Positions 9,701 to 17,737 of a DNA stretch of 64,000 nucleotides are shown piece by piece. Made by a program: the position numbers and the translations under genes. The notes beneath the pieces are model-generated. The model did not search any database and was not told where the DNA came from. It worked only from the letters and a program-made list of their open reading frames with translations. The stretch comes from an uncultured Sulfitobacter sp. Lineage in GTDB: Bacteria; Pseudomonadota; Alphaproteobacteria; Rhodobacterales; Rhodobacteraceae. The DNA lies in assembly GCA_937928635.1 (NCBI GenBank), contig CALFWM010000033.1, positions 1 through 64,000 of the forward strand. The letters run 5' to 3'. Position 1 is the first letter of the stretch; every line of letters begins with the position of its first letter.

Positions 9701-12700
9701 GATCTTTGGTCAGGATGAGGTCGCCCTGACCAATGTCACCATCGCGCGCGCCCTGCTGTTGTCTGATGCCCCCATAACCGTGCAAATGATCGCCGCGCCC
9801 CAGGGCGACCGGTTTGATTTTGAAATGTGCAGTCGCGCACCTGAGGGGGCGGATGTGACATGGGTGCAGCATACAACCGGCACCCTGGAGCGGCGCCTGC
9901 CCAGCCCTGCGGCCTCCATCAACATCGACGAAACCTTGGCGCGTTATACGCAGCCCGTTGATATTGCGGAGCTTTCCGCCCGGTTTGAGGCCCGTGGGCT
10001 GGAGTATTTTCCCCGCTTCCGTGCGATTGAGGCGATCTTCAAACCGGATGACGTGGCGCGCGACGGCACAGGCAGTGCCTTTGCCCGCATCGCATTGCCC
10101 GCAGAGGCCAATCTGCCGGGCGACAGCTATCGCTTGCACCCGGTCATCACAGACGCGGGGTTTCGCATTGCCGAGGCAATTTTTGCCAATGAAGACACGG
10201 AAAAAATCCACCTGCCCTTTGGCCTCTCAGGCTTTAGCTGTGATCACGCGACCAGTGGCACGGTCTGGGTCAAGGCCACCGCCCGTCAGCAGGATGACAC
10301 GCGGGTGGTCGATCTGGAGCTTTTCGACGACACAGGCGCACGCGTCGCCACGGTGGAGCAGTTGACCCTGCGTTCCGTGCCTGTGTTCAGCCTGAAACGC
10401 GCGATGACCACACCCGTGGCAACCGGCGATGTCTTGGACAAATGGCTTTACCAGTTTGAATGGGAAGCGGGTGATGCGTCCTCGGACGGCCATGATCAGC
10501 CCGGCAACTGGTTGATTTTGCAGGATGCGAGTGGCTACGCCGCCAATCTGGCCGCTGCATTGCTTGCCAAGGGGCATCAGGCGCATGTGGTCAAAAACCT
10601 GAGCGATTTTCATACCAATCCTGCGTCAGCGGATACCGTCGCGTTTACCGGCGTGCTGCATCTTTGGGCAATGGACGCCACTGAGCACGATCCGCACGGC
10701 GCGTTTCTGGGCAGCCTTGAGGGTATTCAATCGCTGGCGCAGGCCGGGTTTGCGGGCAATCACTGGTTTGTCACGCGAGGTGCGCAAGCCGTGGACCCCG
10801 GTGATAATATCTCGCCGTGGCAGTCCCAGTTCTGGGGCTTTGCCCGCACCTTGCAGGCCGAACAGCCCGAACAGCTTGGCGGCGCGATTGATCTGGACCC
10901 ATCCCTGCCAATCGGTGATCCAAAAACCCTTGACCTGCTGATTGACGAAATCAATGCGACGGGCCCTGACACCGAAATTGCCTTTCGCAAGGGCATCCGA
11001 AAGGTCGCGCGGCTTGTCCGGCCCATCCCTGTCGCGCAGGACGCCGAAACACGTCTGACGCTGGCAGAGGATGCCTCCTATCTGGTGACGGGCGGTGTTG
11101 GCGCGCTTGGCCTGCTTGTCGCGCAATATTTGACGACCTGCGGGGCCAAACATCTGATCCTGACCGGGCGCAGCGGTGTGTCCACGCAGGATCAGCGCGT
11201 CGCCCTGCATGCCATGGAAGAGGCGGGCGTGCGCGTGGATGTGGTGGCCGCTGATATATCCAACGCCGATGACGTGGCGCGCGTGCTGGCCGCTGCGCCA
11301 AACCTGCGCGGTATTGTGCATGCGGCCGGGGTTTTAGACGATGGCATGCTTATGCAGCAAACCGCGGCACGTTTTGCCAAGGTGGCCGGCCCCAAGGTGC
11401 AGGGTGCCTGGCAGTTGCACGAACAAACCGCCGGCCATAGGCTTGATTTCTTTGTGATGTTTTCGTCTGTGGCGGCGGTGATGGGCTCGCCCGGTCAGTC
11501 AAATTATGCCAGCGCCAATGCCTTTATGGACGGGCTGGCACACCTGCGCGCCAGCCAAGGATTGCCCGCTACCGCGATCAACTGGGGCCCATGGGCAGAT
11601 GTGGGCATGGCCGCGTCCGACGTGATTTTGCAACGACTGATGACCGACGGCTGGCACCCGATGAGCGCGCATCAGGGCTGCGATTTTATCGGACATTTGT
11701 TGACCGCGCGGACCTTGCCCCAAGCAGCTGTGTTGCCGGTGGATTGGGCACAATTTGCAGCGCGCATTCCCGGTGCCGCGTCCTGGAGCACCCTGAAACA
11801 TCTGATCCCAAGTGGTGGTGCAAGCCCGCTGACCGCCAATTCGGCAGAGGTCGCTGCCGCGCGTGTCAAAGACGCCCCAGAGGGCGCGCGCGTCGATGCA
11901 ATCTGCGCCTATCTGCTTGAACGCATTGCACAAACCCTGCGCGTGCCTGCGGCCGATCTGGATGAATTTGCGCAACTCAACGCACTTGGTGTGGATTCAC
12001 TGACAGCCGTGGAACTGCGCCTATGGGTGCAGGGTGATCTGAACGCGGAGCTTGCGGTCGAACAATTGTTCACCACCCCCAGCATTCGCGATCTGGCGGT
12101 AAGCGTTGGTCAGCTGTTGGGTGGCACGTCGGTGCCCCCGCAGGGTGAGGCGCGCGCGCAGCACGCACGCTGGCTGATCTGCCCCCAACCGCGCCGTGAT
12201 GCACCAACGCGGATGATCTGTTTTTCCTATGCGGGCGGGGGGGCCTCCGCCTTCAAAGACTGGGCCGCTACCCTGCCCGGCACCATCGAGCTGTTGAATG
12301 TGCAACTGCCCGGGCGCGAAGAGCGGTTGGGCGAGCCACTGCTGCGCAACATGGACGCGCTGGTCGATGTCCTGACACAGGAAATCGCCGCAGCAACAGA
12401 CCGCCCCTTTGCCTTTTTCGGCCACTCCATGGGCGCGATTGTCGCCTATGAAGTGGCCTGCCGATTGCGCGCCACAGGGGCGACACTGCCTGACCATTTG
12501 TTTGTCTCGGCCCGCGCCGCGCCGCATTTTGAAGACAAAAGCGCACCACTGCGGTTCCTCGACAACGATCAGTTTATTGAAAGGCTGCATGACAGTTTCG
12601 GCGCGGTTCCCGATGCGATCCGCAACAACCCTGAACTGCAAGCACTGTTCCTGCCCATTCTGCGCGCGGATGTGGAGATGCTCGAAACCCATGAAGACGC

Positions 12701-12929
12701 AGCAGCAGATCCGCTGCCCTGCCCCATCACTGCCATAGGTGGCACAGATGACCCTGCGATTTCAGCGCAGATGCTGGCAGGCTGGCAAACCCGCACAAGC
12801 GCTGAATTTACACAACATGCCTTGCCGGGCGATCATTTCTTTATCAACACGGCACGCAACCGGGTTGTCGATCTGATTGTGGATCAGATGGCGTCTGCTC
12901 GTACAGGCATCAAAGGGGAAAGCAGATGA
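6783..12929 (+). CDS. Type I polyketide synthase, KS-AT-DH-KR-ACP-TE
   Basis: Single-module multifunctional synthase of 2048 residues. A short N-terminal coiled coil (20-35) precedes a ketosynthase (about 40-460; C213 in DTACSSS, H348 in HGTGT, H386 in NVGHLD), an acyltransferase (about 560-870; S654 in GHSIGE, and HAFH at 753-756, which indicates malonyl-CoA), a dehydratase (about 920-1210; H950 in HxxxGxxxxP, D1124), a ketoreductase (about 1390-1650; TGGVGALG, Y1575, LDD motif of B-type KRs), an ACP (S1739 in GVDSLTAVE) and a thioesterase (S1882 in GHSMGA, D1989, H2018) resembling type II editing thioesterases. No enoylreductase is visible. All catalytic residues looked for are present. With only one module it may act once or iteratively; its starter probably comes from the two preceding genes. 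Confidence 0.93.
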   Translation: MPDHIRTGSDHPLTLDEANAEIARLQAQLAARDGGKATRDPIAVVGMGCRYPGGVRTPDAFWDLLSSGRDILREIPGERWDVDAHYDPEVTVPGKIYVRHGYYLGDIDQFDPQFFGLSPREAESLDPQQRMVMEVSWETLEHAGIAPSTLRGGKTGVFVGQYWDDYSAQRIYATNNRDIDRYAQLSTLRGLTAGRICHILDSHGPAIQLDTACSSSSLAVHLACQSLRSGESDLALAGGVSLVLAPEHLIGICQMTALSPDGRCKTFDASADGFGQGEGCGIIALKRLSDAQADGDNVLAVIQGTAVNHDGQARTVTTPSGPAQRAMLQEALEDAGLSPDQIDYVETHGTGTPLGDPIEVSAIARVLCEGRTKPLYLGSVKTNVGHLDSAAGIVGVMKVVLALQHETIPPHLNYSEPNRHIPWGDWPLKVPRQNTPWQGEGRFAGISAFGMSGTNVHLIVGEAPQQTRAQTPPATHAQLLTLSAQAPGALQDLAGRYAAQLYTDAPIDLAHLCFSAATGRSHLGQRAAFVAEDPDSLKQALAAFAKGETPPGTATGTIARRAPKLAFLFTGQGAQQVGMGKALYEAQPVFRTWLNRCAALLVPHMDRPLLDVLWHGDDLHQTAYTQPALFAVEYALAKVYEAWGILPDLLLGHSIGEYAAACIAGVFPLEDALRLVAARGRLMQSLPAGGQMVSVAADEETVRAAIGAELSVSIAAVNAPRSIVVSGDGAGVGRVVDRLTQQDIKTTALKVSHAFHSPMMDPILEEFRAVAASVDFKAPHKTLISNVTGKPWDDTQLSADYWVDHLRGAVRFADGLAYAQSKKFMTFVEIGPKPTLLGLGRANVAPEYGTWVPGLRPNAGWETLLESVAALYVCGTPVDWPQFYAHTNAPRMQLPNYPWRYQRCWTDVVSTGGDGQRLHPLVHRRIDNASSNIIFESTLSANAPAYLDDHRVFGSVVFPASAFFEMAMVVARMIFGQDEVALTNVTIARALLLSDAPITVQMIAAPQGDRFDFEMCSRAPEGADVTWVQHTTGTLERRLPSPAASINIDETLARYTQPVDIAELSARFEARGLEYFPRFRAIEAIFKPDDVARDGTGSAFARIALPAEANLPGDSYRLHPVITDAGFRIAEAIFANEDTEKIHLPFGLSGFSCDHATSGTVWVKATARQQDDTRVVDLELFDDTGARVATVEQLTLRSVPVFSLKRAMTTPVATGDVLDKWLYQFEWEAGDASSDGHDQPGNWLILQDASGYAANLAAALLAKGHQAHVVKNLSDFHTNPASADTVAFTGVLHLWAMDATEHDPHGAFLGSLEGIQSLAQAGFAGNHWFVTRGAQAVDPGDNISPWQSQFWGFARTLQAEQPEQLGGAIDLDPSLPIGDPKTLDLLIDEINATGPDTEIAFRKGIRKVARLVRPIPVAQDAETRLTLAEDASYLVTGGVGALGLLVAQYLTTCGAKHLILTGRSGVSTQDQRVALHAMEEAGVRVDVVAADISNADDVARVLAAAPNLRGIVHAAGVLDDGMLMQQTAARFAKVAGPKVQGAWQLHEQTAGHRLDFFVMFSSVAAVMGSPGQSNYASANAFMDGLAHLRASQGLPATAINWGPWADVGMAASDVILQRLMTDGWHPMSAHQGCDFIGHLLTARTLPQAAVLPVDWAQFAARIPGAASWSTLKHLIPSGGASPLTANSAEVAAARVKDAPEGARVDAICAYLLERIAQTLRVPAADLDEFAQLNALGVDSLTAVELRLWVQGDLNAELAVEQLFTTPSIRDLAVSVGQLLGGTSVPPQGEARAQHARWLICPQPRRDAPTRMICFSYAGGGASAFKDWAATLPGTIELLNVQLPGREERLGEPLLRNMDALVDVLTQEIAAATDRPFAFFGHSMGAIVAYEVACRLRATGATLPDHLFVSARAAPHFEDKSAPLRFLDNDQFIERLHDSFGAVPDAIRNNPELQALFLPILRADVEMLETHEDAAADPLPCPITAIGGTDDPAISAQMLAGWQTRTSAEFTQHALPGDHFFINTARNRVVDLIVDQMASARTGIKGESR

Positions 12930-14209
12930 GCAAAACCAAAGTCATCATCGCAGGCGGCGGCATTGGTGGGCTGACGCTGGGGTTGACCCTGCATCAGATT
13001 GGCGTGCCCTTTGTGGTGCTTGAATCCGCGCGGGAAATGCGCTCTCTGGGTGTTGGCATCAACGTACAACCCAATGCGGTACGCGAATTGTTTGATCTAG
13101 GGCTGACGGCAGAACGGCTTGATACCATTGGCGTTTCTGCGCGCGAATGGGCACTTGTGGGGTTAAACGGCAAAGAGGTTTATGCCGAGGCACGTGGAAC
13201 TGAGGCCGGATACCACTGGCCCCAATACGCCGCCCACCGGGGCGCATTGCACATGCTGCTCTATCGCACATTGCTGGACCGCGCGGGTGGCGATGCGGTT
13301 GTGCCGGGGGCCAGAGTGGAGGGCTATGTCCCCACTGCAACGGGCGGGGTAACGGCCACGCTGCGCCACAGCGATGGGTCACAGGATGATGTGCAGGGCA
13401 GTTTGCTGATTGGTGCGGATGGCATCCATTCTGCGGTGCGCGCGCAGATGCACCCCAGTCAACCCCCGATCAACTGGGGTGGTGCCCTGATGTGGCGCGG
13501 CACGATCCGGGCCAAACCCTTACGCACCGGGTCTTCCTTTATCGGGCTTGGCACCCACCGCCACCGCATGGTGATTTACCCCATTTCAGACGTGGCCCCC
13601 GACGGCACGGCCCTGATCAACTGGATTGCCGAGGTCACGATGGACAACAGCGATGGCTGGCAAAATGACGGCTGGTTCACCGAAGTGCCGATCGACAGTT
13701 TCGCCCATCATTTTGAAGACTTTCGCTATAACTGGTTGGATGTCCCGGCCATGTTGCACCAAGCCGATTGCGCCTACATGAACCCCATGATTGACCGTGA
13801 TCCCGTGTCAACCTGGGTTGAGGGGCCCGTCGCGTTGATGGGGGATGCAGCCCATGCGATGTATCCCACCGGGTCAAACGGGGCCAGTCAGGCCATTGTT
13901 GATGCGCGGGTTTTGGGTGCTGCGTTTTTGGAACATGGGGTCAATCGGACCGCTTTGCAGGCCTATGATGATCAGCTGTGCGCGCCCGTGTCCGAGCTTG
14001 TGTTGCGCAACAGATCAGCCGGGCCATTTGGTTTGCTCAACATCCTGAATGAGCGCTGCGGCGGCGTTTTTGATGACATCGAAACCGTCATCCCCATGCA
14101 GGAACGCGCTGAATTCATGGGTAAATACAAGGCCGCCGCCGGGTTTGCGATAGAAACCCTGAACAGGGCCGCGCCAACCATTGCACCGGGTGCTCGGGTT
14201 ACACTCTAG
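12926..14209 (+). CDS. FAD-dependent aromatic-hydroxylase-type monooxygenase
   Basis: Group A flavoprotein monooxygenase of 427 residues, like salicylate hydroxylase. It shows the N-terminal FAD motif AGGGIGGLTLG, the DG motif GADGIHSAVR near 160, and the GD motif MGDAAHAMYP near 305. Its ATG overlaps the end of the polyketide synthase gene by four bases (ATGA), so it is made with the synthase and is likely a tailoring enzyme that hydroxylates the released aromatic or phenolic product using NAD(P)H and oxygen. The halogenase motif WxWxIP is not seen. Its 3' end lies 24 bases from the end of the convergent dehalogenase gene. Confidence 0.88.
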   Translation: MSKTKVIIAGGGIGGLTLGLTLHQIGVPFVVLESAREMRSLGVGINVQPNAVRELFDLGLTAERLDTIGVSAREWALVGLNGKEVYAEARGTEAGYHWPQYAAHRGALHMLLYRTLLDRAGGDAVVPGARVEGYVPTATGGVTATLRHSDGSQDDVQGSLLIGADGIHSAVRAQMHPSQPPINWGGALMWRGTIRAKPLRTGSSFIGLGTHRHRMVIYPISDVAPDGTALINWIAEVTMDNSDGWQNDGWFTEVPIDSFAHHFEDFRYNWLDVPAMLHQADCAYMNPMIDRDPVSTWVEGPVALMGDAAHAMYPTGSNGASQAIVDARVLGAAFLEHGVNRTALQAYDDQLCAPVSELVLRNRSAGPFGLLNILNERCGGVFDDIETVIPMQERAEFMGKYKAAAGFAIETLNRAAPTIAPGARVTL

Positions 14210-14233
14210 AGGTTATTTCAGGCTTTGCGGCCC

Positions 14234-17200
14234 TCACAAATCCAATGTGATCTTGCCATCCTTTGCAGCAGCGCGGGACTGGCAGGTGATGATCTGCGTT
14301 TCGCGCTGTTTGTTGGACAAGACAAAGTCGCGGTGCTCCACCTCGCCCGCCACCAGGCCGCATTTGCATACGCCACAAATGCCATCCGAACACTTGATAT
14401 CCAGTGCAAAGCCATTCGCGTTTAACACGTCCGACAGGGTTTCCTGCGGGCCAACGGCCAGTTCCTTGCCAGAGCGGGCGAGCGTGACCGTAAAGGCGTG
14501 GTTCACATAATCGGGCTGCTCGGGCACCGAAAAATACTCCAGATGGCGCGCTTCTTCGGGAAAACCCTGGCGCATGGCGGCCTCAAAAACGCCCTCCATG
14601 TAACGATCCGGCCCGCAGGTATAGACGTGCCAGCCGTCCTTGTAGCCCGTCAGCACCTTGTCAAGATCGGCGCGACTACCCTGATCGGAAAAGTGAAAGT
14701 TCACATGTTTGGCCCATGGCATCGCGGCAAGATCTTTCACAAACCCTGCGCCGTCCCTGTGGCTGGCGGAATAGTGCAGCTCAAACGGTTTACCAAGCCT
14801 GTGCAGGCGATGGGCAAAGGCAATCATCGGGGTGATACCGATGCCCCCGCCCATCAGAAAGGTCTTGCTTGCGTCCTCGACCAGTTCAAAGTGGTTGATG
14901 GGTTTGGACAGGAAAACCCTGCGCCCTTCGGTGAAGATGCGGTGCATCATTTTGGACCCGCCGCGCCCGCCGTCCTCGCGCAAAACGCCAATCTGATATT
15001 TTGACCTGTCGGATGGATCGCCGGACATGGAATATTGGCGCAGGTATTCAGGCGTAACGACCACATCCAGATGTCCACCCGCCGTCCATTCGGGCAAGGC
15101 GCTGCCGTCCCATGTGGTGAATTCGTATTTGGTAACATCCGCCGTCATCTGCTCAACCTTGCTGACGCGGGCCATGACCACCGGGGCATCCTGAAAATCA
15201 GGGCGCTGATGGGCCAGACCGTCGGTGTCGCCGCGCGCCAGACGGGCCTGATATTCAGATGCGGAAATCATCTCCTGATAGGCTTTGATCCCCGCCTCAC
15301 GATCCATCGCAAAGGGATAGGGCCAGGGCCAGGGTGCCAGATTGGCGGGGTAGACGGCCAGCGTCTGGTCTTCGTATTTGAGCTCCAGTTCCGGGTCGAT
15401 GTCGCGCCGGTTGATCGGGGCGGCAGGTTCTTTGTAGCCGCCATCGAGTTTCAGCTCCAAATCCCACCACCACTTTTTGGCGTCGTTCACGCCGCCATTG
15501 CCAAGTGTATCGTCCAGCTTGGCCAACAGGGGCGCGGCTTTGGGCAGGTTCATCGCGGCCCAACGGAAGGGTTTTTCCTTGAAAATCCCCTCCAGATTCC
15601 ACGGGCAGGTTTTCATACAGCGCCCGCACATCGCTCCACCCTCGGTGGTGATGCGATAGGTGGTGCATTTCTGGCTGTCCGATTTCCAGATCTCATAGCC
15701 ATTGAACATCAGTTTTGGACCGGCGGTGATCGCACCGGACGGACATTCGCGTGCACATTTGTTGCAGCTCTCACAGAATGTCTGTAACCCGAAATCTATT
15801 GGTTTATCATGGGTTAGAGGCATATCAGTCGTGACCACACCCGATTTCAGTCGCGGGCCCAGCAAGGGGTTCAGGATCACCTCACCAATGCGGCTGACCT
15901 CCCCCAAACCGGACAGCAGCAAAAGGGGCGGCTGCAAAACCTCGCCGTCCATCAAGGTATGCGCCTTGGCCTTGTAGCCCATGTTGCGGATTTGTTTGGC
16001 AATCACGCCGCCCAACAGCGAAAATCGCAGATAGGCGCGCATGCTTTGTGCCACGGCGATCCAGTCATCGCCCGAGGCCCCGTCCATGGTTTCAAAACCC
16101 TGATCAATGATCATCGAAATGGCGTTGGTATGGGGCGGGTCAATTGGCGTGCCGGTGGCGTCATGGCTGTACCACGCCCAATCAGGACAGCGCGAAATGC
16201 CCACCGCATCAACACCAATGAAATAGCTGGCCGCCTTGACGTTGGCCGCGTTTTCGGCGGCATTGGTCGGCGCGTGGGCCACATCGGCACTCTCCCCGTC
16301 CTGCAACAGGATAAAGGCCCCCAGAATGCGCCGCTGTGAAAAAGAATGCGCGCTTTTGCGGGCGTACCATCCGCCTGCTGCCGCCTTTTGTTGTTTCTTG
16401 CCCAGATCGCCAAATTGCGCGCGGGCAAACATGTCTGTGCGTTTGGGCACGCGCGCGACGCGGGCCTCGTCAATATAGGTGGTGGGCGTGTCGATCCGTT
16501 TGAGTTTTTCAAACGGATGGGCACCGTCCACATAGCGTCGGCGCGCGTAAGGATCGCGGTTGAGCGCACTTTTTGCGGTGCCTTTGCCCACCCACCACGC
16601 TGGCGAATTGGGTTGTTGCGCCCAGGATGCCAGCGGCTGATCGGCGGTCATTTCCATGTCTGTGGTGACCACAGCCAGCCCGAAACCCTCACCGAGGTAG
16701 GGCGCAAACAGGCGGCCCTGTTCAACGCTTGCCAAGCCTGCAGCAACGGCCAGTTTGTTCAAATCGACGTCAGAGGAGCTGGCCGTGTGCGCGCGTGCAT
16801 TGAACCCCAAAAGATGCAGGTAGTTCGACAGGATCACCGCCGTTTCCGTGGCCCGCAGCGCTGCGCGGTGATCTTGCGCTGACATAATCCAATCTGCGCC
16901 CGGCTCGTGCAATTTTGGGTTTCTGTTGTGCTCCACCAGAATAACAATGGCGTGGCTGTGGCTGTCCATCGGGCCAAGGGGTGCCTCAACAGATTCACGC
17001 AATCCGGCCATGATTTCATCAATGCCAGAGGTGAGTGTCTTGGTCTGTTTGCTGCGGATGTCCTCAGCAAGACGATCAATGTCGGGATTGCGCGTGGGGA
17101 CGGGCAGCATCGCACCCTCCGGCAGCGTGCAAATGCCCACCATTGAACTGTCCTGAAAATAGCCAAAGGCCTTCATATGGTTGGCGCGTTCCGTGAGGTC

Positions 17201-17434
17201 GTCAGGCGCGCTTGCAGGTTCCGGATTGACCAGACCGTCACGCAAAACATCCATCATCGCCTGATAATCGCCCATCGCATTGACCAGCGCGTGGGGCGTT
17301 TGAAGGGCCCGAAAATCAAGTACCGCATGTACAGGAACAGCCGCCAGATCAGGCATGTCCCTGCGCCGTTTCAACCGCTCCAGCGGATAGGGGCCCATGT
17401 AAAAAGGGCGGTCTTTTGTCGAAAAGAAGCGCAT
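14234..17434 (-). CDS. Self-sufficient reductive dehalogenase with fused flavin/ferredoxin reductase
   Basis: Predicted cytoplasmic, corrinoid-dependent reductive dehalogenase of 1066 residues, with the architecture of the catabolic enzymes NpRdhA and BhbA. The N-terminal two thirds contain two related nitroreductase-like halves, then two 4Fe-4S sites: C554/557/560/564 (CESCNKCARECP) and C590 with C603/606/610 (CGRCMKTCP). The C-terminal third is a phthalate-dioxygenase-reductase-like module: flavin motif RQYSMSG near 799, nucleotide motif GGGIGITP, CGPDRYM, and a plant-type 2Fe-2S site starting C1015/1020/1023 (CSDGICGVC). No Tat signal and no RdhB membrane anchor gene are seen, unlike respiratory enzymes. 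The ATG at 17434 is chosen for its upstream purine-rich sequence; 45 further in-frame upstream residues look non-coding. It should remove halogen from an aromatic substrate with NAD(P)H; substrate unknown. Confidence 0.88.
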   Translation of the reverse strand: MRFFSTKDRPFYMGPYPLERLKRRRDMPDLAAVPVHAVLDFRALQTPHALVNAMGDYQAMMDVLRDGLVNPEPASAPDDLTERANHMKAFGYFQDSSMVGICTLPEGAMLPVPTRNPDIDRLAEDIRSKQTKTLTSGIDEIMAGLRESVEAPLGPMDSHSHAIVILVEHNRNPKLHEPGADWIMSAQDHRAALRATETAVILSNYLHLLGFNARAHTASSSDVDLNKLAVAAGLASVEQGRLFAPYLGEGFGLAVVTTDMEMTADQPLASWAQQPNSPAWWVGKGTAKSALNRDPYARRRYVDGAHPFEKLKRIDTPTTYIDEARVARVPKRTDMFARAQFGDLGKKQQKAAAGGWYARKSAHSFSQRRILGAFILLQDGESADVAHAPTNAAENAANVKAASYFIGVDAVGISRCPDWAWYSHDATGTPIDPPHTNAISMIIDQGFETMDGASGDDWIAVAQSMRAYLRFSLLGGVIAKQIRNMGYKAKAHTLMDGEVLQPPLLLLSGLGEVSRIGEVILNPLLGPRLKSGVVTTDMPLTHDKPIDFGLQTFCESCNKCARECPSGAITAGPKLMFNGYEIWKSDSQKCTTYRITTEGGAMCGRCMKTCPWNLEGIFKEKPFRWAAMNLPKAAPLLAKLDDTLGNGGVNDAKKWWWDLELKLDGGYKEPAAPINRRDIDPELELKYEDQTLAVYPANLAPWPWPYPFAMDREAGIKAYQEMISASEYQARLARGDTDGLAHQRPDFQDAPVVMARVSKVEQMTADVTKYEFTTWDGSALPEWTAGGHLDVVVTPEYLRQYSMSGDPSDRSKYQIGVLREDGGRGGSKMMHRIFTEGRRVFLSKPINHFELVEDASKTFLMGGGIGITPMIAFAHRLHRLGKPFELHYSASHRDGAGFVKDLAAMPWAKHVNFHFSDQGSRADLDKVLTGYKDGWHVYTCGPDRYMEGVFEAAMRQGFPEEARHLEYFSVPEQPDYVNHAFTVTLARSGKELAVGPQETLSDVLNANGFALDIKCSDGICGVCKCGLVAGEVEHRDFVLSNKQRETQIITCQSRAAAKDGKITLDL

Positions 17435-17737
17435 ACCCGGACCTTCACCCCTTAGCTGTGTTTGGGTTTCTTGGGGGCGATGGTCTCCTCCCCTGTCACC
17501 GCCATTTCCATGCTCGAATCCATGTTTGGGACACGGGTGACTGTGGCCCATCCGCGCCGCCAGCACCACCCACTCCTGTGACGTGGATCAGGTCAACGGC
17601 TTGTGCTGTTTCCTGCGCGGCGGCGGCTTTCCTCAAAATCAAGGTCCACTGTACCCACCCCGTCGCGCGCCCGCCCCCGCTGGAGACACTCCCGCATCCA
17701 TGTTAGCCTGTGCTTTCTTCAATTTGCAGGTGCGCCC
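17435..17737. promoter_or_regulatory. Divergent intergenic region with a weak FNR/CRP-type dyad
   Basis: This 303-base space lies between the dehalogenase (leftward) and the DUF2130 gene (rightward) and must hold both promoters. At 17578-17591 the sequence GTGAC-GTGG-ATCAG matches the inner TGA(C/T)-N4-(A/G)TCA core of FNR/FixK-type boxes but not the outer bases. It is about 145 bases from either start, so it could serve either gene or be chance. No convincing -35/-10 pair was found. Confidence 0.25.

Noticed and set aside
12926..14209. Flavin-dependent halogenase in the polyketide operon
   Set aside because: It has the group A hydroxylase GxGxxG, DG and GD motifs but no WxWxIP and is shorter than typical halogenases.
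15035..15787. 250-codon open frame on the plus strand
   Set aside because: Antisense to the dehalogenase, no motif, shadow frame.
14234..17434. Epoxyqueuosine reductase (QueG), which shares the 4Fe-4S pattern
   Set aside because: QueG is about 350 residues and lacks the fused flavin/2Fe-2S reductase; length and domain order fit catabolic RdhA.
17435..17569. N-terminal extension of the dehalogenase (45 residues)
   Set aside because: His/Gly-rich with no family character; a better ribosome site lies before 17434.
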